DNA from: Alloactinosynnema sp. L-07
GTDB taxonomy: Bacteria; Actinomycetota; Actinomycetes; Mycobacteriales; Pseudonocardiaceae
NCBI RefSeq assembly: GCF_900070365.1
Contig: NZ_LN850107.1
Location: 5,270,001-5,334,000, forward strand
Direction of reading: 5' to 3'
DNA length: 64,000 bases
Every line of letters starts with the position of its first letter. The stretch's first letter is position 1. The notes beneath the pieces were generated by a model. The model had not been told where the DNA came from. It made no database searches and worked only from the letters and a program-made list of their open reading frames with translations. A program made the translations under genes and the position numbers. This document shows positions 18,619-27,800 of this stretch, piece after piece.

Positions 18619-20274
18619 TCAGGCCAGCGGGCGGAACCCGACCCGCTCGGCCTCGGCCACGCTGCGGAACCAGACCTCGGCGATCGTCCGGTCGAACCGG
18701 GGCGACTCCGGGGCGCAGTAGCGCAGCGCCGTCACACTCGCCTTGATCGTGTACTCGCTCGACGGCGAGGAGCCGCCGGGCAGGGGCAGCGCCGATCCCG
18801 GGCCGAACGGCCCCGGCGGGACGAACGGGTCGATGCCGGTGGGCGCCTGCTTCAACGCCGTGCGGGAGCGGCGCGCGCGGGGCGGCGGCAGGGAGGCGGC
18901 GGACTCGGCCTCCTCGGCCGAGCGGACCGGCTCGAACAGCGAGCGTTCGCGGTCGGCCTGCGTCACCGCTGGGGTCTCCACCGAGGCGGCGGGCATCGGC
19001 TCGGGCTGGGCCGGGGTGGTGGTCTGGATCCCGAACGGGAAGCGGCCGCCCGGCTTCGCGGGGATGCGCTTGGGCAGCGCGCTCGAGGGCTGGGCGTAGG
19101 CCACGGTCGGCTCCTTGACGGAATCGACCCCGAACGCGGCGGCGGGGACCTCGGGTTCCGGCTCGGCGACGGGTGGCACGCGGACGAACTGCGTCGCCTC
19201 GGCGACGGGTTCGGTGCGGACGAACAGGGTGGCGTCGGCGGGCTCCGGTTCCTCGCGGTCGAACTGGGCGGCCTCCGCGACCGGCTCCGGCTCGTGGCGC
19301 AGGTACTGGGTGGCCTCGGCGACCGGCTCCGGCTCGTACTGTGCGGGCTCCTCGTCGGCCTCGGTGGCGAGGTCGTCGACGAGGGCGTCGTCGGCGCTTC
19401 CGCGGTCGCCCGCGTCAAGCTGGCGGATCAGCTCGGCGGGGATCGGGGTGGTGTGCTGGGTGAAGATCGTGCCGCCGTCGGCGGGCCGGTCGAGCACGGG
19501 ATCGTCCGCGTCGGCCAGGTCGTCGACCAGGTGCTCGTCGGGAGCGGGGTCGGCGAACCAATCGCCGGTTGGCTCGTCGGCGGGCTCACCCACGCGGGCG
19601 GCGGGGATGTACTGGGTGGTCTCGGCCGGGGTCAGCGCCGGTTCGGCGCCGAGCAGGCGGCCGTCGAGCGACCCCATGTGCCGGGGTTCCTCGGCGGGTG
19701 TGTCGGCGAGCTGCTCCTCGTCCCGGTCGAAGGTCTCCGGGTGGTCGAGGCGGGCGTGCTCGGCGGCGAACTCGGCCTGGTCGAACGCGTCTTCGTGGCG
19801 CTCGTCTTCGCGGTCGTCCCGCTCGGCGCGCTGATCATCGCGCTGTGCGTCGGCGAAGAAGTCACCGTGCTCTTCGCGGTCGTCCCGCTGATCGTCACGG
19901 TGGGCGTCGGCGAAGAAATCGCGGTGGTCGTCGCGGTCATCGCGGTCGGCGCGGTCGGCGTCGCCGAAGAAGTCCCGCTCGGGGGCGGGGCTGTGGGTGC
20001 GCAGGTCAGCGGGCTCGTCGTCGGCGAAGCCGGGCACGAGCGCGGGAACCGGCTGGTAGTCGCGGCCAACGGGACGGTCGAAGTCGTCCTCTGGCTCGTT
20101 GTAGGCGCGCCGGTCGGCTTCGACCGCGGCTTCACGCCTGCGGGCGGCCGCGAGCCTGCTCTGCAGGTCGACGATGCGCTTGCGCGCGGGGTTGGCGATG
20201 AGGATCCAGCACAGCAGCGCGCCGACCAGGAATCCGGCGAGGCTCCACAGCCACACCTGACCGAAGAACGGCAT
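18619..20274 (-). CDS. Second ArfC-like protein with one sunset domain and acidic repeats
   Basis: 551 residues from ATG 20274 (MPFFGQVWLWSLAGF). One transmembrane helix at about 5-27, then a basic segment with QSRLAAARRREAAVEADRR (probably helical). The middle is very rich in Asp, Arg and Glu, with imperfect tandem units around RDDRDDHRDFFADA (about 110-180) and later AEATQY/EPEPVAEA-type repeats (about 310-400). A single C-terminal sunset domain (about 505-551) reads YTIKASVTALRY and FDRTIAEVWFRSVAEAERVGF. The N-terminus and tail match ArfC of the locus next to it, so it is probably a paralogue acting at the same membrane site. No function is known. Confidence 0.75.
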   Translation of the reverse strand: MPFFGQVWLWSLAGFLVGALLCWILIANPARKRIVDLQSRLAAARRREAAVEADRRAYNEPEDDFDRPVGRDYQPVPALVPGFADDEPADLRTHSPAPERDFFGDADRADRDDRDDHRDFFADAHRDDQRDDREEHGDFFADAQRDDQRAERDDREDERHEDAFDQAEFAAEHARLDHPETFDRDEEQLADTPAEEPRHMGSLDGRLLGAEPALTPAETTQYIPAARVGEPADEPTGDWFADPAPDEHLVDDLADADDPVLDRPADGGTIFTQHTTPIPAELIRQLDAGDRGSADDALVDDLATEADEEPAQYEPEPVAEATQYLRHEPEPVAEAAQFDREEPEPADATLFVRTEPVAEATQFVRVPPVAEPEPEVPAAAFGVDSVKEPTVAYAQPSSALPKRIPAKPGGRFPFGIQTTTPAQPEPMPAASVETPAVTQADRERSLFEPVRSAEEAESAASLPPPRARRSRTALKQAPTGIDPFVPPGPFGPGSALPLPGGSSPSSEYTIKASVTALRYCAPESPRFDRTIAEVWFRSVAEAERVGFRPLA

Positions 20275-20429
20275 CTGCCACTTCTCCCTCCCGGTCGCGC
20301 CCGCGTGGCGCGTCAAACCGTCGCTCAAGCCTAGGGGAGGCTACTGCGGTCGGGTGAGGGACTGGCACAGTCCGGCGAATTTCCCTGACACATCACAGTT
20401 TGGAGTGGCTGTAACGCGACATTGGTGCC

Positions 20430-21446
20430 TTATCGAGTACGGGCGACTACATAACGTGTCAACAGTTCCAATGCCGATCGCGCGGCGCATTCGGGCAGTG
20501 ACAGCAATTCGGCGTAGGCCGAAGTGGCGTAATCGTCGAGGGTGGCGCGGGCGCGGTCGAGACCGGGCGACTTGCGCAGCCGGGTGAGAGCGTCCTCGAC
20601 ATCGTCGTCGTCGCTGATCGGGCCTGCGAGCAGTTCGTCGAGGCGCGGGTCGCCGCCGTCGGCCAGCGCGTAGAGCATCGGCAGGGTGCGAATGCCCTCG
20701 CGTAGGTCGGTGCCGGGGGTCTTGCCGGACTCGGCGGCGGGAGAGGCGATGTCGATGACGTCGTCGGAGATCTGGAACGCGGCGCCGATGATCTCGCCGA
20801 AGCGGACCAGCGCGGCGGTCTGGTCGGAGGTGGCGCCGGAGAACATCGCGCCGAAGCGGCCCGCGGTGGCGATGAGCGAGCCGGTCTTCTGCGCGATCAC
20901 CGAGAGGTAGTGCTCGACCGGGTCGCTGTCGCGCGGGCCGACGGTCTCGCGCATCTGCCCGGTGACCAGTTCGCGCATCGTCTCGGCGATGACGCGGGTG
21001 GCGGTCGGGCCGAGGTCGGCCACGAGCATGGAGGCGTGGGCGAAGAGGAAGTCGCCGGTGAGGATGGCGATGGAGTTGCTCCACCGGGCGTTGGCGCTGG
21101 CGTCACCGCGGCGCATGGTGGCCTCGTCCATGACGTCGTCGTGGTAGAGCGTGGCCAAGTGCACCAGCTCGACCGCGGCGGCCGCGGCGACCACCTGGTC
21201 GGTGCTGCCGCCGTTGAACTGAGCGCCGAGCAGGGTGAACAGCGGGCGAAAACGCTTGCCGCCGGCCTTGACCAGGTGCAGCGCGGCCTGGTCGACGAAG
21301 TCGACATCACTGTGCACGACGGTGCGCAGCAGCGCTTCGACCTTGCCGAGCCCGTCGACGACGGCGGCCACCAGCGCCGGGTCGGCGTCATCGAGTCCCA
21401 TCGACGATGGCACCTCGGAGATGGCCGTGTTCTCGCTGTCTGTCAC
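20430..21446 (-). CDS. grcC1: Polyprenyl diphosphate synthase (GrcC1/heptaprenyl type)
   Basis: 338 residues, GTG 21446. A trans-prenyltransferase that lengthens isoprenoid diphosphates, probably for the menaquinone side chain given the menB, menD, menE, menG and menJ genes in this window. GGKRFRP (about 62), the first Asp-rich motif LYHDDVMDEA (about 100; DDxxD type) and the second ISDDVIDI (about 227) bind magnesium and substrate. Chain length cannot be read reliably. In mycobacteria the homologue lies beside menJ and htpX; here a nuo operon lies in between. Confidence 0.9.
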   Translation of the reverse strand: MTDSENTAISEVPSSMGLDDADPALVAAVVDGLGKVEALLRTVVHSDVDFVDQAALHLVKAGGKRFRPLFTLLGAQFNGGSTDQVVAAAAAVELVHLATLYHDDVMDEATMRRGDASANARWSNSIAILTGDFLFAHASMLVADLGPTATRVIAETMRELVTGQMRETVGPRDSDPVEHYLSVIAQKTGSLIATAGRFGAMFSGATSDQTAALVRFGEIIGAAFQISDDVIDIASPAAESGKTPGTDLREGIRTLPMLYALADGGDPRLDELLAGPISDDDDVEDALTRLRKSPGLDRARATLDDYATSAYAELLSLPECAARSALELLTRYVVARTR

Positions 21447-21620
21447 GTCGCGGCGCTCCTGGTCGGCAGGGTCGGTGATGCTATCGAGCCTACTGGGCGT
21501 GGTATGTCCACACGCTCGGGGAATACCTGTTCAGGCCCTAACGTGGTCCAACTCATGTTCGGACATAACCATTCGGACAATGCGGCTTGCCGTTGTCGAA
21601 CATGCGCTGATGATGTGCTC

Positions 21621-22481
21621 ATGCGGACGAGCGCGAATCTGGTGATCCAGATCGCGGCGCTCGTGATGTTCTTCGCGTTCCGGGTGATCGGGCCTGGATA
21701 CCTCTTCATGGTGTTCGTCGTGTCGGTCGTCGGCCCGTTCATCGCCGGGACGGCGACGCTCCTTGCGGGCTCCGTGCGCGGCCGGGAGCGGCTCGCCCGG
21801 CGGGCGGCGGTGCCGTTCATGGTCGCGGCGGCGGCGCTGGTGGTGGCGGGCGCGTGCGTCGCCGACGAGACCGGTTCCGCCCGCGAGCCGCTCCCCATCG
21901 CGATCCTGCTGACCGGCGAGGGCGCGCGGTACCAGGACGCGCTGTGGACGCTCGACGCGGTCGGCTGGCTCGCCGTGGCGGTGTATCTGGCCGCGCTGGT
22001 GTGGACGGCGGTGGCATTGCGGACCGAGGTGCCGCGCTGGGCCCAATGGGCGACGGCGGTGGTGGCGGTCGCGGCGGTCGCGGTCACGGTGGTGGTCGAG
22101 GTGAACCGCCGGGCCGCGCTGCCCGACGCTTCGGACGTGGCCGCCGCCAAGGCACGCGCGGAGTCGCTCGGCCGGGAAGTCCGGACCGCTCTGGGCGGCA
22201 GCACCGCGACCGGGCGCTGGGAGCCGTGTATTGGCTGGTGGGGTGCGACCTTCAAGGTCACCGGCGACACGCCGCTCACCCCGAAACAGGCGCGCGAGCT
22301 GCTCCTGGGTGTGGGGTGGCAGCACGTGCGGGGGCCCGACGGCGGCTGGGTGGCCGACCGGGAGGGGCACCAGCTGATCGTCAGCGACAAGACCTTCACG
22401 GTCAGCTTGTACGGCTGCCTCAGTGTCAACGAGGAAAGCATCGAGGCGTTGATCGCGGAACCGCCGCGGGCCATCGGCTGA
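21621..22481 (+). CDS. Four-helix membrane protein with exposed C-terminal domain
   Basis: 286 residues from ATG 21621; a GTG at 21615 is also possible. Four transmembrane helices lie at about 5-22, 27-48, 60-80 and 105-160 (the last may be two helices). A C-terminal soluble domain follows from about residue 175 to the end. It has two Cys residues (EPCIGWW, YGCLS) and the stretch TPLTPKQARELLLGVGW, as in small lipoprotein-like proteins of actinobacteria. I do not recognise the family. It is divergent from the polyprenyl synthase and convergent with nuoN, with a shared terminator after it. Confidence 0.65.
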   Translation: MRTSANLVIQIAALVMFFAFRVIGPGYLFMVFVVSVVGPFIAGTATLLAGSVRGRERLARRAAVPFMVAAAALVVAGACVADETGSAREPLPIAILLTGEGARYQDALWTLDAVGWLAVAVYLAALVWTAVALRTEVPRWAQWATAVVAVAAVAVTVVVEVNRRAALPDASDVAAAKARAESLGREVRTALGGSTATGRWEPCIGWWGATFKVTGDTPLTPKQARELLLGVGWQHVRGPDGGWVADREGHQLIVSDKTFTVSLYGCLSVNEESIEALIAEPPRAIG

Positions 22482-22495
22482 GTTGGCCGACAAAG

Positions 22496-22529
22496 CGAAT
22501 GGCGCCCGGCCTGAGCCGGACGCCATTCG
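22496..22529. terminator. Two-way terminator after nuoN
   Basis: A 9-bp stem CGAATGGCG (22496-22504) with CGCCATTCG (22521-22529), continued by CCGGC (22506-22510) with GCCGG (22515-22519). It separates the convergent ends of the membrane protein (22481) and nuoN (22545). Confidence 0.8.
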
Positions 22530-22544
22530 TCGAGCCAGAAACGC

Positions 22545-24125
22545 TTACCTGACGGCGAACGCGCCGCCCGCGGCCCAGTCGAGGGCGAAGGCGGGGGCGA
22601 TGCCGAGGACCAGGGTGACCACGACGCCGAGGGTGATGGCGGCGGTGGTGAACGCACCGGGGACGGTGACGGTCGGGCCGTCCGCGGCGGGCTCGCTGAA
22701 GTACATCAGGACGATCACCCGCAGGTAGAAGAACGCGGCGACCGCCGAGGCGATGAGCGCGATGACCACCAGCGGCGCCATCCCGTCGGCGATGGCGGCC
22801 TCGAAGACGACGAACTTGCCGACGAATCCGCTGGTCAGCGGGATACCCGCCAGTGCCAGCAGGATGAAGGTGAACACGCCCGCGACCAGTGGCGAGCGCT
22901 TGGCCAGGCCCGCCCACTGCGACAGGTGCGTCGCCTCGCCGGAGGAGTCGCGGACCAGGCTGATCACGCCGAACGCGGCCAGCGTGGTGAAGCCGTAGGT
23001 CAGCAGGTAGAACAGCGTGCCGGACAGGCCCTTCTCGGTCAGCGCGATGGAACCGATGAGCAGGAAGCCGGCGTGGGCGACCGACGAGTACGCGATCATC
23101 CGTTTGACGTCGGTCTGGGTCAGGCCCAGCACCGCGCCGATGATCATGGATACGATCGCCACGCCCGACAGGACGCTGCGCCACTCCCAGCTTGTCGCCT
23201 CGAAGGCGACCTGCAGCACGCGCAGGATTCCGCCGAACGCGGCGACCTTGGTGCAGGCGGCCATGAACGCGGTGACCGGGGTCGGGGCGCCCTGGTAGAC
23301 GTCCGGGGTCCAGGTGTGGAACGGGCCGACGGACGCCTTGAACAGCAGACCGACGACGAGCAGGCCCATGCCGCCGAACAGCAGCGTGTCGGAGCGGTCG
23401 GTGCCCGCCGCCGCGGCGGCGATGTCGGCCAGGCGAACCGAACCGGCGTAGCCGTAGAGCAGTGCGAGGCCGTAGAGGAAGAACGCCGAGGCGAACGCGC
23501 CGAGCAGGAAGTACTTGACCGCCGACTCCTGCGACAGCAGGCGGCGACGACGGGCCAGGCCGCACATCAGGTACAGCGGCAGCGACAGCACTTCCAGCGC
23601 GATGAACATCGTCAGCAGGTCGTTGGCCGCGCAGAAGATCATCATGCCGCCGAGCGCGAACAGCGTCAGCGGGAAGACCTCGGTCTGCATGCCGGTCGCG
23701 GTGACCTGGGCCCGGTCCTGGATGGTGCCGGGCCGGATCGCCGCGGTGGCCACGAACGCGCCGCCGGGTTCGACGGAACGGTCGGCGATCATCAGGACCG
23801 CGCCGAGTGACAGCGCCAGCAGCGTGCCCCAGAGGAACAGCGCCGGGCGGTCGATGGCGAGCGTGCCGAACATGGCCAGCTCACCGCCCGCGGGCAAGTC
23901 GTTGACCAGGACGGCCAGCGCCACGCCCGCCGCCGCGAGGGTGCCCAGGGTCAGCACTACCTGCGCGGGCCAGCGCTGGTGCCGGGGCAGGAACGCCTCG
24001 AACAGCACGCCGACACACGCCGCGCCGAGCACGATCAGGATCGGCCAGATCGTGCTGACCGGCGGCGCCTGGACCTTGGCGGGCTGCGCGGGCGCTTCCT
24101 GGGCGAGCAGGAGGACCGAAGTCAT
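22545..24125 (-). CDS. nuoN: NADH-quinone oxidoreductase subunit N
   Basis: 526 residues, ATG 24125, overlapping the nuoM stop by one base (TAATG), which fixes the start. A polytopic antiporter-like subunit with about 14 helices that moves protons in complex I. KYFLLGAFASAFFLYG (about 205) and KASVGPFHTWTPDVYQGAPTPVTAFM (about 265-290) hold the conserved Lys and His residues of the proton path. KRMIAYSSVAHAGF (about 345) is also typical. Last gene of the nuo operon; terminator at 22496. Confidence 0.97.
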   Translation of the reverse strand: MTSVLLLAQEAPAQPAKVQAPPVSTIWPILIVLGAACVGVLFEAFLPRHQRWPAQVVLTLGTLAAAGVALAVLVNDLPAGGELAMFGTLAIDRPALFLWGTLLALSLGAVLMIADRSVEPGGAFVATAAIRPGTIQDRAQVTATGMQTEVFPLTLFALGGMMIFCAANDLLTMFIALEVLSLPLYLMCGLARRRRLLSQESAVKYFLLGAFASAFFLYGLALLYGYAGSVRLADIAAAAAGTDRSDTLLFGGMGLLVVGLLFKASVGPFHTWTPDVYQGAPTPVTAFMAACTKVAAFGGILRVLQVAFEATSWEWRSVLSGVAIVSMIIGAVLGLTQTDVKRMIAYSSVAHAGFLLIGSIALTEKGLSGTLFYLLTYGFTTLAAFGVISLVRDSSGEATHLSQWAGLAKRSPLVAGVFTFILLALAGIPLTSGFVGKFVVFEAAIADGMAPLVVIALIASAVAAFFYLRVIVLMYFSEPAADGPTVTVPGAFTTAAITLGVVVTLVLGIAPAFALDWAAGGAFAVR

Positions 24126-25765
24126 TACCGACACTGCACTGGCCTTTCTGCGGGAACCGGGTCGACCAGGGCCGCCTCACACATCGTGGCGCCCACGGTG
24201 GGGTTCACGACGTCGAGTACCGGCTTCGGGTACACGCCCAGACCGATGATCAGCAGAAGCAGCGGCGCGAGCACCAGCTTCTCCCTGCCGTCCAGATCGA
24301 AGATCGCCTTCTTGGCGCCGACCTCGGGGGCCAGCACTGTGCCCGAACCACCGGCCGCTGTATCAATGCTCGAACCCGCAAGCGGTTCTTCGGCGACGAG
24401 AGCGTTGCCGCGCAAGGGGCCGGTCATGATCCGCTGGTAGAGCCAGAGAACGTAGATCGCGGCGAAGACCATGCCGACGGTGGCGATGATGGTGAACACC
24501 GGCCGGTTCGGGTACGAGCCGATGAGCACCAGGAACTCGCTGATGAACGAGTTGGTGCCGGGCAGCGACAGCGTGCTCAGACCGGCGATCAGCAGCATGC
24601 CCGCCAGCACCGGGGTCAGCTTCGACATGCCGCCGTAGTCGGCGATGCGGGTGCTGCCGCCGCGGGCGATCACCATGCCGATGACCAGGATCAGCATGCC
24701 GGTGGCGATGCTGTGGTTGAGCATGTAGGTGACCGAGCCGGTCAGCGACTGCGAGCTGAACGAGAAGATGCCCAGCGCGATGAAGCCGAAGTGGGCGATC
24801 GACACGTAGGCGACGAACCGCTTCATGTCGGTCTGCCCGGTGGCCAGGATCGACCCGTAGACCACGCCCGCGATGGCCATCACCAGCACCAGCGGCGCGA
24901 GTTCCACGCTGGCGGCGGGGAACATCGGCAGCAGGTAGCGCAGGAAGCCGAAGGTGCCGACCTTGTCCAGGATGCCGACGAGCAGCACCGCCACGCCGAT
25001 GGGCGCCTCCGCGGTGGCGTCGGGCAGCCAGGTGTGCAGCGGGACCAGCGGCGCCTTGATCGCGAACGCGGCGAAGAAGCCGAGGAACAGCCAGATCTGC
25101 GTGCTCAGCGGCGCGTCGGAAACGACCTGGACCAGGGTGGCCCAGTCGAAGGTGCCCTGGCCCAGTTCGTCGCCCGCCATGACGTAGCAGGCGATCACCG
25201 AAGCCAGCATGATCAGGCCGCCGAGGAACGAGTACAGGAAGAACTTGACCGCCGCGTACTGCCGGTTGGCCCCGCCGAAGGAGCCGATCAGGAAGTACAT
25301 CGGGATCAGCATGATCTCGAAGAGCACGTAGAACAGGAACACGTCGGTCGCGGCGAACACGCCGATCGTGAGCGCCTGCTCCAGCAGGATCAGCGCGAAG
25401 AACCCGCCCGCGGTGCGGCCCTCGGGCAGCTTGTCCACCCAGCCCGCGCCGATCACCAGCGGGATCAGCACCGCGATGGCGGCGATCATCAGCAGCGCGA
25501 TGCCGTCCACGGCGAAGGAGATGTGCACGCCGAAGGCGGGGATCCAGTCGAAGGAGAACGACTGCTGCAGCCGCGCGCCGTCGGCGTCGTACTTGGCCCA
25601 CGCGCAGGCGGCCATCGCGAACTCGGCGAGCGAGAACGCGAGCGCGGTCTGCTTGGCGAGCTTGGCGTTGGCCCGCAGGGCCATCACCACTCCGGCGCCG
25701 ACCAGCGGCAGCAGGAGCAGGACCATCAGGACCCAGGAACCGTCCTGGGACACACCGGGGGTCAT
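24125..25765 (-). CDS. nuoM: NADH-quinone oxidoreductase subunit M
   Basis: 546 residues, ATG 25765. Antiporter-like proton pump of complex I with about 14 helices: FYVLFEIMLIPMYFLIG (conserved Glu, about 140), KAPLVPLHTWLPDATAEAPIGVAVLL (about 230-255) and KRFVAYVSIAHFGFIALG (about 315). The C-terminus has an extra hydrophilic insert (about 465-500; PLAGSSIDTAAGGSGT) before the last helix. The ATG lies in a repeated copy of the nuoL 3' end (GTCATGCGAACCTCACC, 25761-25777 and 25829-25845), so a small tandem duplication has pushed nuoM 64 bases from nuoL. Confidence 0.97.
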   Translation of the reverse strand: MTPGVSQDGSWVLMVLLLLPLVGAGVVMALRANAKLAKQTALAFSLAEFAMAACAWAKYDADGARLQQSFSFDWIPAFGVHISFAVDGIALLMIAAIAVLIPLVIGAGWVDKLPEGRTAGGFFALILLEQALTIGVFAATDVFLFYVLFEIMLIPMYFLIGSFGGANRQYAAVKFFLYSFLGGLIMLASVIACYVMAGDELGQGTFDWATLVQVVSDAPLSTQIWLFLGFFAAFAIKAPLVPLHTWLPDATAEAPIGVAVLLVGILDKVGTFGFLRYLLPMFPAASVELAPLVLVMAIAGVVYGSILATGQTDMKRFVAYVSIAHFGFIALGIFSFSSQSLTGSVTYMLNHSIATGMLILVIGMVIARGGSTRIADYGGMSKLTPVLAGMLLIAGLSTLSLPGTNSFISEFLVLIGSYPNRPVFTIIATVGMVFAAIYVLWLYQRIMTGPLRGNALVAEEPLAGSSIDTAAGGSGTVLAPEVGAKKAIFDLDGREKLVLAPLLLLIIGLGVYPKPVLDVVNPTVGATMCEAALVDPVPAERPVQCR

Positions 25766-25878
25766 GCGAACCTCACCCAATTGACACAGTGCTGCGACGA
25801 CCAGAATCGAGCCACGAGAACTTGAGAGGTCATGCGAACCTCACCATCAACATCGCTGCCACTACCAGGATCGAGCCG
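25761..25878. repeat. Imperfect direct repeat between nuoM and nuoL
   Basis: GTCATGCGAACCTCACC occurs at 25761-25777 and 25829-25845. GCTGCGACGACCAGAATCGAGCC at 25791 partly matches GCTGCCACTACCAGGATCGAGCC at 25855. The second copy is the coding end of nuoL; the first is non-coding and overlaps the nuoM start. It is best explained as a decayed tandem duplication of about 65 bases. Confidence 0.7.
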
Positions 25879-27791
25879 CCGAGCATGGTCAGTGCGTACG
25901 ACCGCACGAAGCCGGTCTGCGTGCGACGCAGGCGACCCGAGCTACCGCCGAGCGCGGCGGCGATGCCGTTGACCAGGCCGTCCACGCCGCGGTTGTCGAC
26001 GTAGACCAGCGCCCGCGACAGCCAGATGCCCGGCTTGCCGACCAGGGCCTCGTTGAGGTGGTTGCCGTAGAGCTCGGCGCGCGCGGCGCGAACCGGGAAC
26101 GACACCCGCGCGGGCCTGGTCACCGGCTGCTCGCCGCGGCCGAAGATCAGGAACGCGATCACCGCGCCGAGCGCGGAGATGGCCACCGTGAGGATCGCGA
26201 TCATGCCGTGCGAGAGCGGGCCGTGGGTCTCGGCCAGCGGGCCCACGGTCGGCTCCAGCCAGCCCGCGAGCCGGTCGCCCAGCGCCAGGAAGGCGCCGAT
26301 GCCGACCGAGCCGACGGCCAGGATGATCATCGGGATGGTCATCGTGGCACCGGACTCGTGCGGGTGGTAGTCGCGGCCGTCCTCGCTCTTGAGGTTCTCG
26401 TAGCGGGGCTTGCCGAGGAACACCAGGATCAGCAGGCGCGTCATGTAGAACGCGGTCAGCCCGGCGCCGAAGAGCGCGACGCCGCCGAAGACCCAGCCGC
26501 GCCAGCCGTGCTCGCCGAAGGCAGCGGCGATGATCGCGTCCTTGGAGAAGTAGCCGGACAGGAACGGGAAGCCGACCAGCGCGAGGTAGCCCAGCGTCCA
26601 GGTGATGAAGGTGACCGGCATCTTCTTCGCCAGGCCGCCCATCCGCCGGATGTCGCCCTCATCGTTCATGCCGTGCATGACCGAACCGGCGCCGAGGAAG
26701 AGCCCGGCCTTGAAGAAGCCGTGGGTCAGCAGGTGCATTATGCCCAGCGCGTACCCGGCCGGGCCGAGGCCGACGGCCAGGATCATGTAGCCGATCTGGC
26801 TGACCGTCGAGTAGGCCAGCACCTTCTTGAAGTCGTCGTACGCGCAGCCGATGACACAACCGATCAGCAGCGTCAGCGCACCGATGATCATCACGACGAA
26901 GCGCGCGTCCTCGGCCTGCGGCAGCGAGTAGATCGGGCTGGAGCGGGCGATGAGGTAGACGCCCGCGGTCACCATGGTCGCGGCGTGGATCAGTGCGGAG
27001 ACCGGCGTCGGACCGGCCATCGCGTCAGGCAACCAGGCCTGGAGCGGGAACTGGCCGGACTTACCGCAGGCGCCGAGCAGCAGCAGGATGCCGATGGCCA
27101 CGACGGTGCCGGTCGACTGCTCGCCGATCTTGTCGAAGACCACGTCGAACTGGGTGCTGCCCATCGTCTTGAACATCAGGAAGATCGCCAGGGCCAGGCC
27201 GACGTCGCCGACCCGGTTCATGATGAACGCCTTCTTGGCCGCGGTGGCCGCGAAGTCCTTGCCCTGGTACCAGCCGATGAGCAGGTAGGAGGCGAGACCG
27301 ACGCCTTCCCAGCCGAAGTACAGCGTCACGAACGAGTTGCCGAGGACCAGCAGGAGCATGGCCGCGATGAACAGGTTCAGGAAGCCGAAGAAGCGGCGGC
27401 GGTCGGCGTCGGCGTTCATGTAGCCGATCGAGTAGATGTGGATCAGCGCGCCCACACCGGTGATCAGCAGCACGAACGTCAGCGACAGCGGGTCGAGCCG
27501 CAGGCCGAAGTCGATGTTGAGCGCGCCCGCCTGGATCCAGTCGAACAGGTGCAGGTTCTGCATCCGGTCGTCGGCTGCCAGCGACGTGCTGTCCAGGAAG
27601 AGGACCAGGCCGTAGGCGAACGCGGCGATGACCGTCGCGCAGCCCAGCAGGTGGCCCCACTTGTCGGTGCGCCGCCCGCCGAGCAGCAGCACGGCCGCGC
27701 CCAAGGCAGGGAGGAGGAGCAGCAGCCAGGCGGCACTCGCGGCGCCGCCTGCCTGCTGCACCTCAGCAGCGAGGTTGATCGTTCCCGTCAC
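25830..27791 (-). CDS. nuoL: NADH-quinone oxidoreductase subunit L
   Basis: 653 residues, GTG 27791, nine bases after the nuoK stop. Largest antiporter-like subunit, with a long lateral helix at the C-terminal end. Key stretches: GWEGVGLASYLLIGWY (conserved Glu, about 140-155), GKSGQFPLQAWLPDAMAGPTPVSALIHAATMV (about 238-270) and KKVLAYSTVSQIGYM (about 325). Helix count and length are normal. The stop is TGA at 25830-25832, inside the direct repeat shared with the nuoM start. Confidence 0.97.
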   Translation of the reverse strand: MTGTINLAAEVQQAGGAASAAWLLLLLPALGAAVLLLGGRRTDKWGHLLGCATVIAAFAYGLVLFLDSTSLAADDRMQNLHLFDWIQAGALNIDFGLRLDPLSLTFVLLITGVGALIHIYSIGYMNADADRRRFFGFLNLFIAAMLLLVLGNSFVTLYFGWEGVGLASYLLIGWYQGKDFAATAAKKAFIMNRVGDVGLALAIFLMFKTMGSTQFDVVFDKIGEQSTGTVVAIGILLLLGACGKSGQFPLQAWLPDAMAGPTPVSALIHAATMVTAGVYLIARSSPIYSLPQAEDARFVVMIIGALTLLIGCVIGCAYDDFKKVLAYSTVSQIGYMILAVGLGPAGYALGIMHLLTHGFFKAGLFLGAGSVMHGMNDEGDIRRMGGLAKKMPVTFITWTLGYLALVGFPFLSGYFSKDAIIAAAFGEHGWRGWVFGGVALFGAGLTAFYMTRLLILVFLGKPRYENLKSEDGRDYHPHESGATMTIPMIILAVGSVGIGAFLALGDRLAGWLEPTVGPLAETHGPLSHGMIAILTVAISALGAVIAFLIFGRGEQPVTRPARVSFPVRAARAELYGNHLNEALVGKPGIWLSRALVYVDNRGVDGLVNGIAAALGGSSGRLRRTQTGFVRSYALTMLGGSILVVAAMLMVRFA

Positions 27792-27800
27792 CGAGTCTCC

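Noticed and set aside
21554..21604. CATGTTCG and CGAACATG inverted pair between the polyprenyl synthase and the membrane protein
   Set aside because: Only 8 bases, 35 apart, with no second feature. It could arise by chance; listed here as weak.
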